Source: Ardenticatenaceae bacterium (GTDB lineage: Bacteria > Chloroflexota > Anaerolineae > Promineifilales > Promineifilaceae). Taken from it: 43,505 bases of DNA. This document shows positions 34,588 through 43,505 of this stretch, piece by piece. The stretch lies in NCBI GenBank assembly GCA_020634415.1, contig JACKBT010000038.1, positions 1-43,505 on the forward strand. The letters run 5' to 3'. A program made the translations under genes and the position numbers. Each line of letters starts with the position of its first letter. The stretch's first letter is position 1. The notes beneath the pieces were generated by a model. That model was not told the origin of the DNA. It searched no databases and was given only the letters and a program-made list of their open reading frames with translations.

Positions 34588-37539
34588 CTAAGCATACTCC
34601 TCAATCGGTACGCACACACAGAACAAATTCCGATCCCCATACACATTGTCAATACGGCTGACAAAGGGCCAGAACTTACTTTCCTTTACCCAGGGCAGGG
34701 GGAAGGCGGCTTGTTCGCGGGAATAAGCCCGATCCCAGTTGTCGCTCATAATCTCTTCTGCCGTGTGCGGGGCATGGGCCAATGGGCTGTCCTCGTGGCT
34801 GATTGCGCCGTTTTCAATGGCCCGAATCTCCTCGCGGATGGCGATCATGGCCTCGCAGAAGCGGTCTATTTCGGCCAGCGATTCGCTTTCGGTGGGTTCG
34901 ATCATCAGTGTGCCGGGCACGGGGAAGGACATGGTGGGGGCATGGAAGCCGTAGTCCATCAGCCGCTTGGCAACATCATCAACCGTTACGTAATCTTTGA
35001 GATGGCGTAACTCGACGATGCACTCGTGGGCCACACGGCCGTTTAACCCCCGATACAACACCGGAAAATGCGGCTCCAGCCGTTCGGCAATGTAATTCGC
35101 ATTCAGAATGGCAATCTCTGTCGCCACCGTCAGGCCCCAGTCGCCCATCATGGCAATGTAGGCATAGGGAACCACCAAAATGCTGGCACTGCCCCAGGGC
35201 GCAGCCGAAACAGGTTGGATGGCTTTGGCACCACCTACAGACACTAAGGGATGACCCGGCAGGAAGGGGGCCAGATGCGCCTTTACACCAATTGGCCCCA
35301 TGCCCGGGCCACCGCCGCCATGCGGAATAGAAAACGTCTTGTGCAAATTCAAATGGCAGACATCCGCGCCAAAATCGGCGGGGCGGCACAAGCCAACCTG
35401 GGCATTCATGTTAGCCCCATCCATGTACACCTGCCCGCCATGGGCATGGATGATGTCACAAATCTCGGCGATGGCTTCTTCAAACACACCGTGTGTCGAG
35501 GGGTAGGTAATCATCAACGCCGAAAGCGTATCCCGATATTTCTCTGCTTTGGCGCGGAGATCATCCACTTCCACATTGCCATTTTCGTCACAGTTGACGA
35601 CAACCACTTTCATGCCCGCCATCACCGCACTGGCGGGGTTGGTGCCATGTGCCGAACTGGGGATAAGGCATATATCACGCCCGTGGTCGCCGCGGCTGTG
35701 GTGGTAGGCGCGGATGACCAACATGCCTGCGTACTCGCCCTGCGCCCCGGAGTTGGGTTGGAGGGAGATGGCATCAAACCCCGTCACTTCGGCCAGCCAA
35801 TTTTCCAGGCGGTGGAATAGTTCGCGGTAGCCTTCGGTCTGCTCGGCGGGGGCGAAGGGGTGCATGAAGCCGAATTGGGGCAGGGTGATGAGCAGCATCT
35901 CGGCGGTGGCGTTGAGTTTCATGGTGCAAGAGCCGAGGGGGATCATGGAGTGGGTGAGGGAGAGATCGCGTTCTTGCAGACGATGGATATAGCGCAGCAT
36001 TTCTGTCTCAGACAGATAGCGGTTGAAGACGGGGTGGGTGAGGAAGGTGCTGGTGCGCTGATGGGTATCGCCGTAACGGGTTTCGACGGCATCGGCTAGA
36101 CTTTCGATGTCAATCTCGTCGGGATCGGCACCAAAGAGGGCGAAGAGTTCGCGCATGTCGGTCATGCCGGTTACTTCGTCGAGGGAGATGCCTACGGCAC
36201 CGCTGCTGTCGTAGCGCAGGTTTATTTCGCGGGCCAGGGCGGCTGCCTGAATTTGGGCCTGGTTCATTGGCCCACTGGTGATGGTGATGGTATCGAAGAC
36301 GGGGTGCTGGTTGATGGTGTAGCCTAAATCTTGGAGGACGTTGGCGAGAACGGCCGTTAACAGCCTCACCCGTCGCGCAATCCGTTTCAACCCTTCAGGG
36401 CCGTGATACACAGCATACATCGAGGCCATAATCGCCAGCAGCACCTGCGCCGTGCAGATATTGCTGGTGGCTTTGTCGCGGCGGATATGCTGCTCGCGGG
36501 TTTGCAAGGCCAGACGATAGGCCGGTTTGCCATGACTATCTACTGATACGCCAATCAGCCGCCCTGGCATGATGCGTTTGTGTTCATCTTTCGTGGCCAT
36601 GAAGGCGGCATGGGGGCCGCCAAAACCCATTGGCACACCAAAGCGTTGGGAATTGCCCACAACGACATCAGCCCCAAATTCGCCCGGTGGCCGCAGCAAA
36701 ATGAGGGCCAGCAAGTCGGTGGCGACAACGACAAGGGCACCCGCCTCGTGTGCTTTGGTCGCAAATGATTCGTAATCGAGGATGTCGCCGTTGGTGGCCG
36801 GGTATTGCAGCAGTACGCCAAAAGTGGCTTCGCGGAAATCGTAGCTGTTGTGGTCGCCCACGATGACGTTGATGCCCAATGGTTCGGCGCGGCCTTGCAC
36901 CACAGCGATGGTTTGGGGATGGCACAGATCGGAGACGAAGAAGGTATTGGCGGTGGAGCTGCGGGGCAGGGAGCGTTGACATAAGGTCATGGCTTCAGCG
37001 GCGGCCGTGCCTTCATCCAGCATAGAGGCATTGGCGATCTCCATGCCGGTCAGGTCAGTGATCATTGTTTGGAAGTTGATGAGGGCTTCGAGGCGACCCT
37101 GGGCGATTTCGGCCTGATAGGGGGTGTATTGGGTGTACCAGCCGGGATTTTCTAAGATGTTGCGTTGGATGACGGGCGGGGTGATGGTGCGATAGTAACC
37201 CATGCCGATGAAATTGCGATACAGTTTGTTTTGTCCAGCCAGGTTGCGTATGTCGCGCAAAACGGCCGATTCGCTGTGCGGCCGTTCCAAATTGAGATGC
37301 CCCTTGAGGCGAATGTTGGGGGGGACGGCTTCGTTCATCAGGTCGTTGAGCGAAGATAGCCCCAGTTTTTTGAGCATGTGGGTGACATCTTTGCTGCGCG
37401 GGCCGATGTGCCGTTTGACAAAGCGGTCTGCCGGTTGCAATAGGTCGCGGTTGGTAAGGGCATCCGCTCCTTTGCTGGCATTTTCGCTGGCTTCAATAAT
37501 GTCACGCCAATTGGATTTGGGATAGGCGTAAGTGGTCAT
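34588..37539 (-). CDS. gcvP: Glycine dehydrogenase (decarboxylating), P protein
   Basis: A 983-residue fused P protein (alpha and beta halves in one chain) that decarboxylates glycine with PLP and passes aminomethyl to lipoyl-GcvH. The N-terminal [22 protein letters not shown] block and the IGMGYYRT segment are typical. PLP is bound by Lys734 in [18 protein letters not shown]. It follows gcvH by 76 bases and shares the upstream glycine riboswitch. GGAGA lies before the ATG. Within the gene the strand composition flips at ACGGCCGT 36350 and 35035. gcvT is not in the window. Confidence 0.97.
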   Translation of the reverse strand: MTTYAYPKSNWRDIIEASENASKGADALTNRDLLQPADRFVKRHIGPRSKDVTHMLKKLGLSSLNDLMNEAVPPNIRLKGHLNLERPHSESAVLRDIRNLAGQNKLYRNFIGMGYYRTITPPVIQRNILENPGWYTQYTPYQAEIAQGRLEALINFQTMITDLTGMEIANASMLDEGTAAAEAMTLCQRSLPRSSTANTFFVSDLCHPQTIAVVQGRAEPLGINVIVGDHNSYDFREATFGVLLQYPATNGDILDYESFATKAHEAGALVVVATDLLALILLRPPGEFGADVVVGNSQRFGVPMGFGGPHAAFMATKDEHKRIMPGRLIGVSVDSHGKPAYRLALQTREQHIRRDKATSNICTAQVLLAIMASMYAVYHGPEGLKRIARRVRLLTAVLANVLQDLGYTINQHPVFDTITITSGPMNQAQIQAAALAREINLRYDSSGAVGISLDEVTGMTDMRELFALFGADPDEIDIESLADAVETRYGDTHQRTSTFLTHPVFNRYLSETEMLRYIHRLQERDLSLTHSMIPLGSCTMKLNATAEMLLITLPQFGFMHPFAPAEQTEGYRELFHRLENWLAEVTGFDAISLQPNSGAQGEYAGMLVIRAYHHSRGDHGRDICLIPSSAHGTNPASAVMAGMKVVVVNCDENGNVEVDDLRAKAEKYRDTLSALMITYPSTHGVFEEAIAEICDIIHAHGGQVYMDGANMNAQVGLCRPADFGADVCHLNLHKTFSIPHGGGGPGMGPIGVKAHLAPFLPGHPLVSVGGAKAIQPVSAAPWGSASILVVPYAYIAMMGDWGLTVATEIAILNANYIAERLEPHFPVLYRGLNGRVAHECIVELRHLKDYVTVDDVAKRLMDYGFHAPTMSFPVPGTLMIEPTESESLAEIDRFCEAMIAIREEIRAIENGAISHEDSPLAHAPHTAEEIMSDNWDRAYSREQAAFPLPWVKESKFWPFVSRIDNVYGDRNLFCVCVPIEEYA

Positions 37540-37567
37540 TTTTTCTCCAGTTCAGTGGGTTTTGGTT

Positions 37568-37620
37568 GTCGGTAATCGGTGAACGGTTAGGCGATGACGG
37601 ATTACCGATAACGGATTAGT
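37568..37620. repeat. Iterated-word element (CGGTAATCGG / GGATTACCGATAACGG)
   Basis: CGGTAATCGGTGAACGG faces CGGATTACCGATAACGG between gcvH and gcvP, giving at least eight complementary bases (CGGTAATC with GATTACCG). Its end runs into the gcvH stop codon. Confidence 0.65.
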
Positions 37621-38005
37621 CGCGGCTCGCCAGGAATTCTTCGTAGGCGGCGGCATCCATGAGTTCGTCTAGTTGGGAGGGGTTGCTGAGTTTGATGCGA
37701 ACCATCCAGGCTTCGCCGTAGGGGTCGCTGTTGACGGTTTCGGGGGCATCTATGAGGGTGTCGTTAACGGCCGTTACCTCACCATCCACCGGCATAAAGA
37801 GATCCGCAGCAGCTTTGACAGATTCAACAACGCCGAACGTGTCGCCAGCGGCGAAGGAATCACCCTCTGAGGGCAGTTCTAAAAACACGATGTCGGATAG
37901 GGAGTCCTGGGCATGGTCGGTGATGCCAATGGTGGCTTCATCACCCTCGACCCGTACCCATTCATCTTCTTTTGTATACTTCAAATCGGCTGGAATATTG
38001 CTCAT
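37616..38005 (-). CDS. gcvH: Glycine cleavage system H protein
   Basis: A 129-residue lipoyl carrier protein that shuttles the aminomethyl group between P, T and L proteins. The lipoylation site is Lys64 in [19 protein letters not shown]. The N-terminus [13 protein letters not shown] is standard. I start at 38005 because GGAGG lies eight bases upstream of that ATG; an ATG at 38017 would be inside the Shine-Dalgarno region. It is the first gene after the riboswitch and terminator. Confidence 0.96.
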   Translation of the reverse strand: MSNIPADLKYTKEDEWVRVEGDEATIGITDHAQDSLSDIVFLELPSEGDSFAAGDTFGVVESVKAAADLFMPVDGEVTAVNDTLIDAPETVNSDPYGEAWMVRIKLSNPSQLDELMDAAAYEEFLASRD

Positions 38006-38026
38006 TTTTTCCTCCAAGGAAGGGAG

Positions 38027-38105
38027 GTAACTGAGTAATTGGGTAATTAGGTAAGGGGGTAATTACTCAATTACCTAATTACCTAATGGCTAATTATCAA
38101 TTACC
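38027..38105. repeat. Palindromic GGTAATT word element in the gcvH leader
   Basis: GTAACTGAGTAATTGGGTAA and further GGTAATT-type words face TTACTCAATTACCTAATTAC and related words. The arms are long and imperfect. It lies between the riboswitch terminator and the gcvH Shine-Dalgarno, so it is part of the gcvH mRNA leader. Same family as 7261 and 22953. Confidence 0.8.
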
Positions 38106-38110
38106 CCTTA

Positions 38111-38163
38111 CAAAAAAATAAAAAAGAGGATACATAACAACTATTTTGTTGTCAGTATCCTCT
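38111..38163 (-). terminator. Riboswitch-linked intrinsic terminator
   Basis: On the minus strand, AGAGGATAC (38163-38155) pairs with GTATCCTCT (38133-38125), with an inner CAAC/GTTG pairing. A T-rich tail (TTTTTTATTTTTTT) follows. The 5' arm overlaps the last bases of the second glycine aptamer (GACAGAGG), as expected for the expression platform. Confidence 0.88.
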
Positions 38164-38390
38164 GTCGTTAACCTGAGAGATTTGCCGGAGAGTTACCGGA
38201 TTTGCCCCTTCGGTGCTACAGGTGTGTAGCTTTCCAGAAATACCTGTCCACCCGGTCCTTTTGCCTGAGAGTTTCACTGGCTGTTGGGCCAGCTTGCCCC
38301 TTCGGCGATCCATACATTTAAGATTGGATCAATCTCAAAGATTGACCCAATCTACAGTGCTAGAATTCTCTCCCGAACGGCCGTATCTAG
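38156..38390 (-). promoter_or_regulatory. Tandem glycine riboswitch controlling gcvH-gcvP
   Basis: Read on the minus strand, aptamer 1 shows CGGGAGAG, GCCGAAGGGGCAAG and AAACTCTCAGGCAAAAGGAC, the glycine-aptamer consensus. Its variable stem holds an extra hairpin (GATTGGGTCAATCT with GATTGATCCAATC, near 38320-38353). A short linker (CGGGTGGACAGG) leads to aptamer 2: CACCGAAGGGGCAA, AACTCTCCGGCAAA, CTCTCAGG and closing GACAGAGG. A terminator whose 5' arm overlaps this end follows at 38163-38111. The known function is glycine-induced read-through into the glycine cleavage genes, which fits the gcvH-gcvP order here. Confidence 0.95.
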
Positions 38391-38410
38391 TATGAATTTG
38401 TTAGGGTGTG

Positions 38411-38442
38411 TATTTGTGTGGTGATTGTCGCCTACACAAATA
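38411..38442. terminator. Hairpin between prfA and the riboswitch
   Basis: TATTTGTGT (38411-38419) pairs with ACACAAATA (38434-38442) around a 14-base loop, 47 bases after the prfA stop on the minus strand. There is no clear T run, so it is only a probable prfA terminator. Confidence 0.45.
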
Positions 38443-38488
38443 TACCAATATGCCCGAAATTTTACCCCACCCACCTCTTGAGGCAACT

Positions 38489-39556
<1,068 letters not shown>

Positions 39557-39570
39557 GGGGTAAGTTGCTC

Positions 39571-39627
39571 TCAGTTCCCCTCAGTTCCACAGGAACTCAG
39601 GGGAGCTTGGGGGAACTGAGGGGAACA
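39571..39627. repeat. Palindromic CAGTTCC/GGAACTG word element
   Basis: GTTCCCCTCAGTTCC (39574-39588) is the exact complement of GGAACTGAGGGGAAC (39612-39626). An inner GGAACTC at 39592 allows an alternative fold. It occupies most of the 87-bp gap between prfA and ridA. Same architecture as the GGAGATT and GGTAATT elements, with a fourth word. Confidence 0.75.
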
Positions 39628-39643
39628 TAGGAAGAGATTGGTT

Positions 39644-40087
39644 TTAGTCAGTCACTTCTACAATGACTTCGATTTCGACGGTGATGTTGTTAGGGAGGGA
39701 ACCCATGCCGACGGCGGAGCGGGCGTGACGGCCGTTTTCGCCAAACACCTCGACAAATAAATCCGAGCAGCCATTGATAACCTGGGGCTGCTGGCCGAAT
39801 TCGGGGACGGCATTGACCATGCCCAACACCTTGACGATGCGGGTGACTTTGTCCAGGCTGCCCATCGTGTCGCGCATGACGGCCAGGAGCTGTAGGCCAG
39901 TTTGACGGGCATCCTGATAGGCTTGCTCAATGGTGACATCGCCGCCGACTTTGCCCTGGTTTTTGGGGCCTTTGCCAGATAAGTAGAGTAGATTGCCGGT
40001 GCGAACGGCGTGAACATAGTTGCCCATTGGTGCGCCGATGGTGGGTAATGTAATTCCTAATTCTTGCAAACGTGCTTCTGCGGACAT
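39644..40087 (-). CDS. RidA family protein (YjgF/Atu1371-type)
   Basis: A 147-residue small trimeric-fold protein. The N-terminal RLQELGITLP and GNYVHAVRTGNLLYLSGKGP match the longer RidA subfamily. The catalytic Arg is in GRHARSAVGMGSLPNN, followed by the final VEIEVIVEV strand. RidA members hydrolyse enamine/imine intermediates from PLP enzymes; other subfamilies have different or unknown roles. I prefer the ATG at 40087, which has GGAG nine bases upstream; the ATG at 40102 is five residues longer. The promoter is at 40135-40162. Confidence 0.88.
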   Translation of the reverse strand: MSAEARLQELGITLPTIGAPMGNYVHAVRTGNLLYLSGKGPKNQGKVGGDVTIEQAYQDARQTGLQLLAVMRDTMGSLDKVTRIVKVLGMVNAVPEFGQQPQVINGCSDLFVEVFGENGRHARSAVGMGSLPNNITVEIEVIVEVTD

Positions 40088-40134
40088 GACTTGTTTCTCC
40101 ATGTGTGTGATTCAGTATTTTGTGGCGAATGGGG

Positions 40135-40162
40135 ATTATAACGGGTGGCAAACGGCCGTCAA
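40135..40162 (-). promoter_or_regulatory. Sigma70-type promoter of ridA
   Basis: On the minus strand, TTGACG (40162-40157), a 16-bp spacer and a perfect TATAAT (40140-40135). ACGGCCGT overlaps the end of the -35, as it does at the 21918 promoter. The rest of the 255-bp gap to 40342 contains no gene that I can support; a second TTGACA lies near 40301 on the minus strand without a good -10. Confidence 0.65.
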
Positions 40163-40342
40163 GCCTCTGCTAACACAACGTATATACACCGCCAACAAAA
40201 TTCTTACGCCTGCTGTGAGCAGGTCTTCCTCTTGCGGCAATATGTGCTGGGCTGCGGTCGGAGTTCCACCGCACCCTAGCCCTACCATTGTCCTCTGTCA
40301 ACACCACATCCGACTCCCCTAGCGATTCTTGCAGCCAGCATA

Positions 40343-43300
40343 CTACTCACCGCCAGGTACATACATCTCACCAGGTACAATCAGCAAGCGATCCACACGC
40401 AGGCCATCTTCCCTGACCCATACATTTAGCGTGTAGACCCCTGGTGTGGTAATCGTAATGGTTGCTACACCACCGGCCATGGTGCTGCGAGACCAATTCC
40501 ATTGATTAGGTTGGAAACCTGTTACTGCAGCACTGCTGGGATTCACAGCCCCGTTCAGACCAATGTGAACCGAATCACCACCCGCGTTTGCTGCTGCCCC
40601 ATAAACCCATACCGCATAGACACCCGTTTGGCTAAAAGCAACTTGATACTGCAATTCAGGGCTGTTGCTAATGTAATCCGTGGCAAATAATGAGCCAATA
40701 TCGGCTGAAGTTTGCACATACCCATTGCCGCTGTAGCCAGCGAAAGTAGTGCGCGTCAGCCAGCTTTGGCCTGTGCGCGGGATATGGTTTGTGTAGTTTT
40801 CAGCTTCAATGAAGGTTAGCTGTACAATAGATACGATGACTTGACCGATTGCCTCATTATTTTGGGTATCCTTGATTGTATAAGAGAATGTATCAGTTCC
40901 TTCAAAACCTATTGTAGGGGTGTAAGTGAGGGTGTCATCAAAGTTAATAATTACTTGCCCATTAGTTGGTTGGGTGACGGTCTGCACAGTGAGACCATCA
41001 CCATCTATGTCATTGTCATTGTCCAGAACGGGGATGATAATCGCTGTATCTTTTGCCGTTGCCACTCTGTCGTCAACTGCTACTGGTGGCATATTGAGAT
41101 AGCCATTGCTAAACAACTCCACGTCATCAATATACCAGATAAAGTCACTACTTTGAGCGACAAGTGGCACTAATGAGTGCTTGGCTATTATCAGTTCAGA
41201 GAGGTTATTTCGCACCAGCCGAGTAGGCTTACCTGTTGTGGTATGGACACTATTTCTTTCTAATTGAGTTGCATTTGAGGTGGCATTGGGTACCAATAAT
41301 TTGTAGATAGGATGTCTTTCTTTGGAAGCATCCAGGTATTCTCCTTGAGGGGCGAATAAAATGTAGAATCCGCTGGAATCAGCAGCCCATCCCATTTGAG
41401 AGGAATTCCAATCCCATTTGTGGGCGTGGGCAACCTCCTGATGAGTTGTAGCATCAAACATTGCCACATCATTCCTTCTTCTGTAATCCCTTGTTGGGTC
41501 TTCAAAAAAGACCATTGCCATATAGTAACGGCCGTCGGGCGAATAAACACGATTCTCATCAAGAATTGTTCTATCCCTTTCGACAATTGTATAAGGAATA
41601 TTGGTCAAAACAGATGGTATTTCTTCCACTTGTCTATATGTTTTATAGGGTATTGTAGGGTCAGTACTTATGAGTGCAGCTCGATCATAATCCAATACTC
41701 CATAGATATGATTTGCCTGTAGCCAATATTCTTCAGCATCATTGTAATCTATAGCCCAACCCTTAAAGTCCGATACACGTACTATGAAATCACCTGAGGC
41801 ATCCGTAAAATGATCGTTATCCAACCATACGGGCCATCCATTAAACCGCCTACTGTCTAATTCTGTTAATGGATAGTATTGTGCCGTTTCCACATGATAA
41901 AGAGCCAAACCATAAGGGGTGACACTATTGTCTCCTACCGCAATCCACTGTCCATCAGGGGATATATCAGCCCTAGAAATATTATATTCCGCTCCTAGCA
42001 CCAGTTCAGCCTCGCCCAAGACATCATCCAGGCGGTTCTGACCCACTATCGTGTTTGGGAAGTAAAATTGCCACCAATATAAGCTGCCACATAATAGAGG
42101 GAGGGCCAGCATGAACAGATATTTGTACCATTGTCCAGTAGCAAAATGTTGTCTTCTTCTGAGCAGCCAGGCGACAATCGTTGCCAAGGTTAGCCATAAA
42201 GCCCAGTTTAGTTCATAGGGTCGTAAGGTATACTCCACAAAGCCAGCTAACAAAGGCAAGCCAATTATTAAGAGGTATTTGTAACGTATCCAGAGAAGGT
42301 GAAGGCGTTTGTGCCAAGGAATAAAGTGCGGCCCCCCTATGAGCAGCCAGACAGCTGCTCCAGTTAATATAAGCCCTATTATCCAAAGTATGTTGATGAA
42401 TCCCACTCTATCAGCTACGACTGGCAATGGCACCATGTGACCATTTTCCAATTGTACTGGATTAGCTAGCATCTTGGCGACTGCCGTATTCCGGTTGAGC
42501 GAAGCAGATATGTTTGTTAGGCTAGGATCGCCCTCTCTTCCTAATGATGACTCTTCTAAGGTAGCATCGGGCACTAATAATTTGTAGATGGGATGTCTTT
42601 CTTTAGAAAAATCTAGATATTCCCCCTGAGGTGCAAACAATATGTAAAATCCACTGGAATCAGCGGCCCACCCCATTTGAGAGGAATTCCAATCCCATTT
42701 GTAAGCATGGGCAACCTCTTGGTGAGTGTTAGTATCAAACATAGCTACATCATTTCTTCTATATGTCTGCGTTGGGTCCTCTATAAAAACCTTTGCCATA
42801 TAATAACGACCATCCGGTGAATAAACCCGTTCATCGCCAATACCCCCTCCCCTTTCGACAATCGTATATGGGAAATTGGCAAGAATATCTGGCAACTCTG
42901 CCACTGGTCTATATGTTTTATAGGGCAGAGCGGGATCGGTACTAATGAGTGCAGCTCGATCATAATCCAATACTCCATAGATATGGTTTGCTTGTACCCA
43001 ATATTCTTCTTCATTATTGTAATCTATAGCCCAACCCAGAAAGTCCGATACACGTACTATGAAATCGCCTGAGGCATCTGTAAAGTGATTGTTATCCAAC
43101 CAGACAGGCCATCCATTAAACCGTCTACTGTCTAATTCTGTTAATGGATAGTATTGTGCCGTTTCCACATGATAAAGGGCTAAGCCGTAAGGTGTAACCC
43201 TATTCATATCTACGGCAATCCATTGCCCATCAGGGGATATATCAGCCCTATAAATATTATATTCCGCCCCCAGCACCAGTTCAGCCTCACCCAAGACATC

Positions 43301-43505
43301 ATCCAGGCGGTTTTGGCCCACCATCGTGTTTGGGAAGTAAAATTGCCACCAATATAAACTGCCACATAACAGAGGGAGAGCCAGCATGAACAGATATTTG
43401 TACCATTGTCCATCAGCAAAACGTTGTCTTCTCCTGAGCAGCCAGGCAACAATAGTTGCCAAGGTTAGCCATATAGCCCAGTTTAGCTCATAAGGCCGCA
43501 AGGTG
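40343..43505 (-). CDS. Large modular membrane/surface protein, N-terminus outside the window
   Basis: At least 1053 residues; the reading frame runs off the right edge. The order from the window edge is: hydrophobic helices (WAIWLTLATIVAWLLRRRQ, then WYKYLFMLALPLLCGSLYWW), then a soluble domain with SPDG repeats (ISPDGQWIAV, YSPDGRYYMA), WAADSSGFYILF and a TolB/WD40-like propeller feel. More membrane helices follow, and then the whole block repeats. After the second block comes an Ig-like tandem-95 domain (PPVAVDDRVATAKDT, DNDNDIDGDGL, PTNGQV). The last part is a carbohydrate-binding-like domain (FIEAENYTNHIP, AVWVYGAAANAGGDSVHIGLNG, VREDGLRVDRLLI). The protein looks like a membrane-anchored surface protein; its function is unknown. 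It is more A/T-rich than neighbours and carries a single ACGGCCGT. Confidence 0.7.
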   Translation of the reverse strand, partial: TLRPYELNWAIWLTLATIVAWLLRRRQRFADGQWYKYLFMLALPLLCGSLYWWQFYFPNTMVGQNRLDDVLGEAELVLGAEYNIYRADISPDGQWIAVDMNRVTPYGLALYHVETAQYYPLTELDSRRFNGWPVWLDNNHFTDASGDFIVRVSDFLGWAIDYNNEEEYWVQANHIYGVLDYDRAALISTDPALPYKTYRPVAELPDILANFPYTIVERGGGIGDERVYSPDGRYYMAKVFIEDPTQTYRRNDVAMFDTNTHQEVAHAYKWDWNSSQMGWAADSSGFYILFAPQGEYLDFSKERHPIYKLLVPDATLEESSLGREGDPSLTNISASLNRNTAVAKMLANPVQLENGHMVPLPVVADRVGFINILWIIGLILTGAAVWLLIGGPHFIPWHKRLHLLWIRYKYLLIIGLPLLAGFVEYTLRPYELNWALWLTLATIVAWLLRRRQHFATGQWYKYLFMLALPLLCGSLYWWQFYFPNTIVGQNRLDDVLGEAELVLGAEYNISRADISPDGQWIAVGDNSVTPYGLALYHVETAQYYPLTELDSRRFNGWPVWLDNDHFTDASGDFIVRVSDFKGWAIDYNDAEEYWLQANHIYGVLDYDRAALISTDPTIPYKTYRQVEEIPSVLTNIPYTIVERDRTILDENRVYSPDGRYYMAMVFFEDPTRDYRRRNDVAMFDATTHQEVAHAHKWDWNSSQMGWAADSSGFYILFAPQGEYLDASKERHPIYKLLVPNATSNATQLERNSVHTTTGKPTRLVRNNLSELIIAKHSLVPLVAQSSDFIWYIDDVELFSNGYLNMPPVAVDDRVATAKDTAIIIPVLDNDNDIDGDGLTVQTVTQPTNGQVIINFDDTLTYTPTIGFEGTDTFSYTIKDTQNNEAIGQVIVSIVQLTFIEAENYTNHIPRTGQSWLTRTTFAGYSGNGYVQTSADIGSLFATDYISNSPELQYQVAFSQTGVYAVWVYGAAANAGGDSVHIGLNGAVNPSSAAVTGFQPNQWNWSRSTMAGGVATITITTPGVYTLNVWVREDGLRVDRLLIVPGEMYVPGGE
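41240..43505 (-). repeat. 1275-bp in-frame tandem duplication within the large surface protein gene
   Basis: Matching landmarks recur at a constant offset of 1275 bp: TTGCCAAGGTTAGCC at 42181 and 43456, TCGTGTTTGGGA at 42049 and 43324, AGTCCGATA at 41767 and 43042. The clearly similar parts are about 41240-42229 and 42515-43505. Where I compared them, roughly nine of ten bases agree, with codon-sized indels. Copies may continue beyond the right edge. Confidence 0.9.

Overview
The window looks like one chromosomal stretch of an environmental bacterium, most likely a Chloroflexota (Anaerolineae-like) lineage. That assignment is an inference from gene style: paired DUF990-type ABC-2 permeases, HzsA-related cytochrome, Cox15-type haem A synthase, two SPFH proteins, a split gcvH-gcvP operon and CpaB-like proteins. 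No rRNA or tRNA gene is visible to anchor it. I see no phage, transposase, plasmid or CRISPR genes; most genes are housekeeping or ordinary accessory genes.

Layout. 3-4935: NAD-dependent epimerase (-), leucyl aminopeptidase, carboxylate-amine ligase, glycosyltransferase (+). 4946-11963: a minus-strand run transcribed PfkB kinase, parA, parB, GAF-GAF-GAF-adenylate/guanylate cyclase, M24 peptidase, GNAT. 12139-17747: plus-strand FtsB/DivIC-like protein, PAS histidine kinase, two tandem CpaB-like proteins, Nudix regulator. 17744-18406: DtxR-type regulator (-). 18510-21806: tgt, uppP, rocD (+). 21918-24600: an attenuator-like leader, two ABC-2 permeases and an ABC ATPase whose 3' end is broken, facing a truncated antitoxin-like gene. 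25009-32405 (-): alpha/beta hydrolase, HzsA-related protein, SRPBCC protein, haem A synthase, two SPFH proteins. 32600-34525 (+): MFS transporter and a small monooxygenase. 34588-40087 (-): gcvP, gcvH under a tandem glycine riboswitch, prfA, ridA. 40343-43505 (-): a large surface-type protein, partial at its N-terminus, built from 1275-bp tandem modules.

The strongest unexplained signal is not a gene. The palindrome ACGGCCGT (often AACGGCCGTT) occurs about 50 times by my hand count, against about one expected by chance, inside genes in all frames and between genes. Around many copies the strand composition flips: each strand is G/T-rich running into the palindrome and C/A-rich running out, and it flips back roughly midway between neighbouring copies. 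This looks like a HIP1-type genome-wide site with an attached strand-specific mutational process. The CpaB region (14.03-17.09 kb) has none, and the last 3.3 kb has one.

A second layer is intergenic: imperfect palindromes made of iterated 7-8-nt words (GGAGATT/GGAGACT, GGTAATT, CGGTAATC, CAGTTCC) occur in more than ten gaps, often right against start or stop codons, along with hairpins sharing a GACTGG..GCAGTTT arm.
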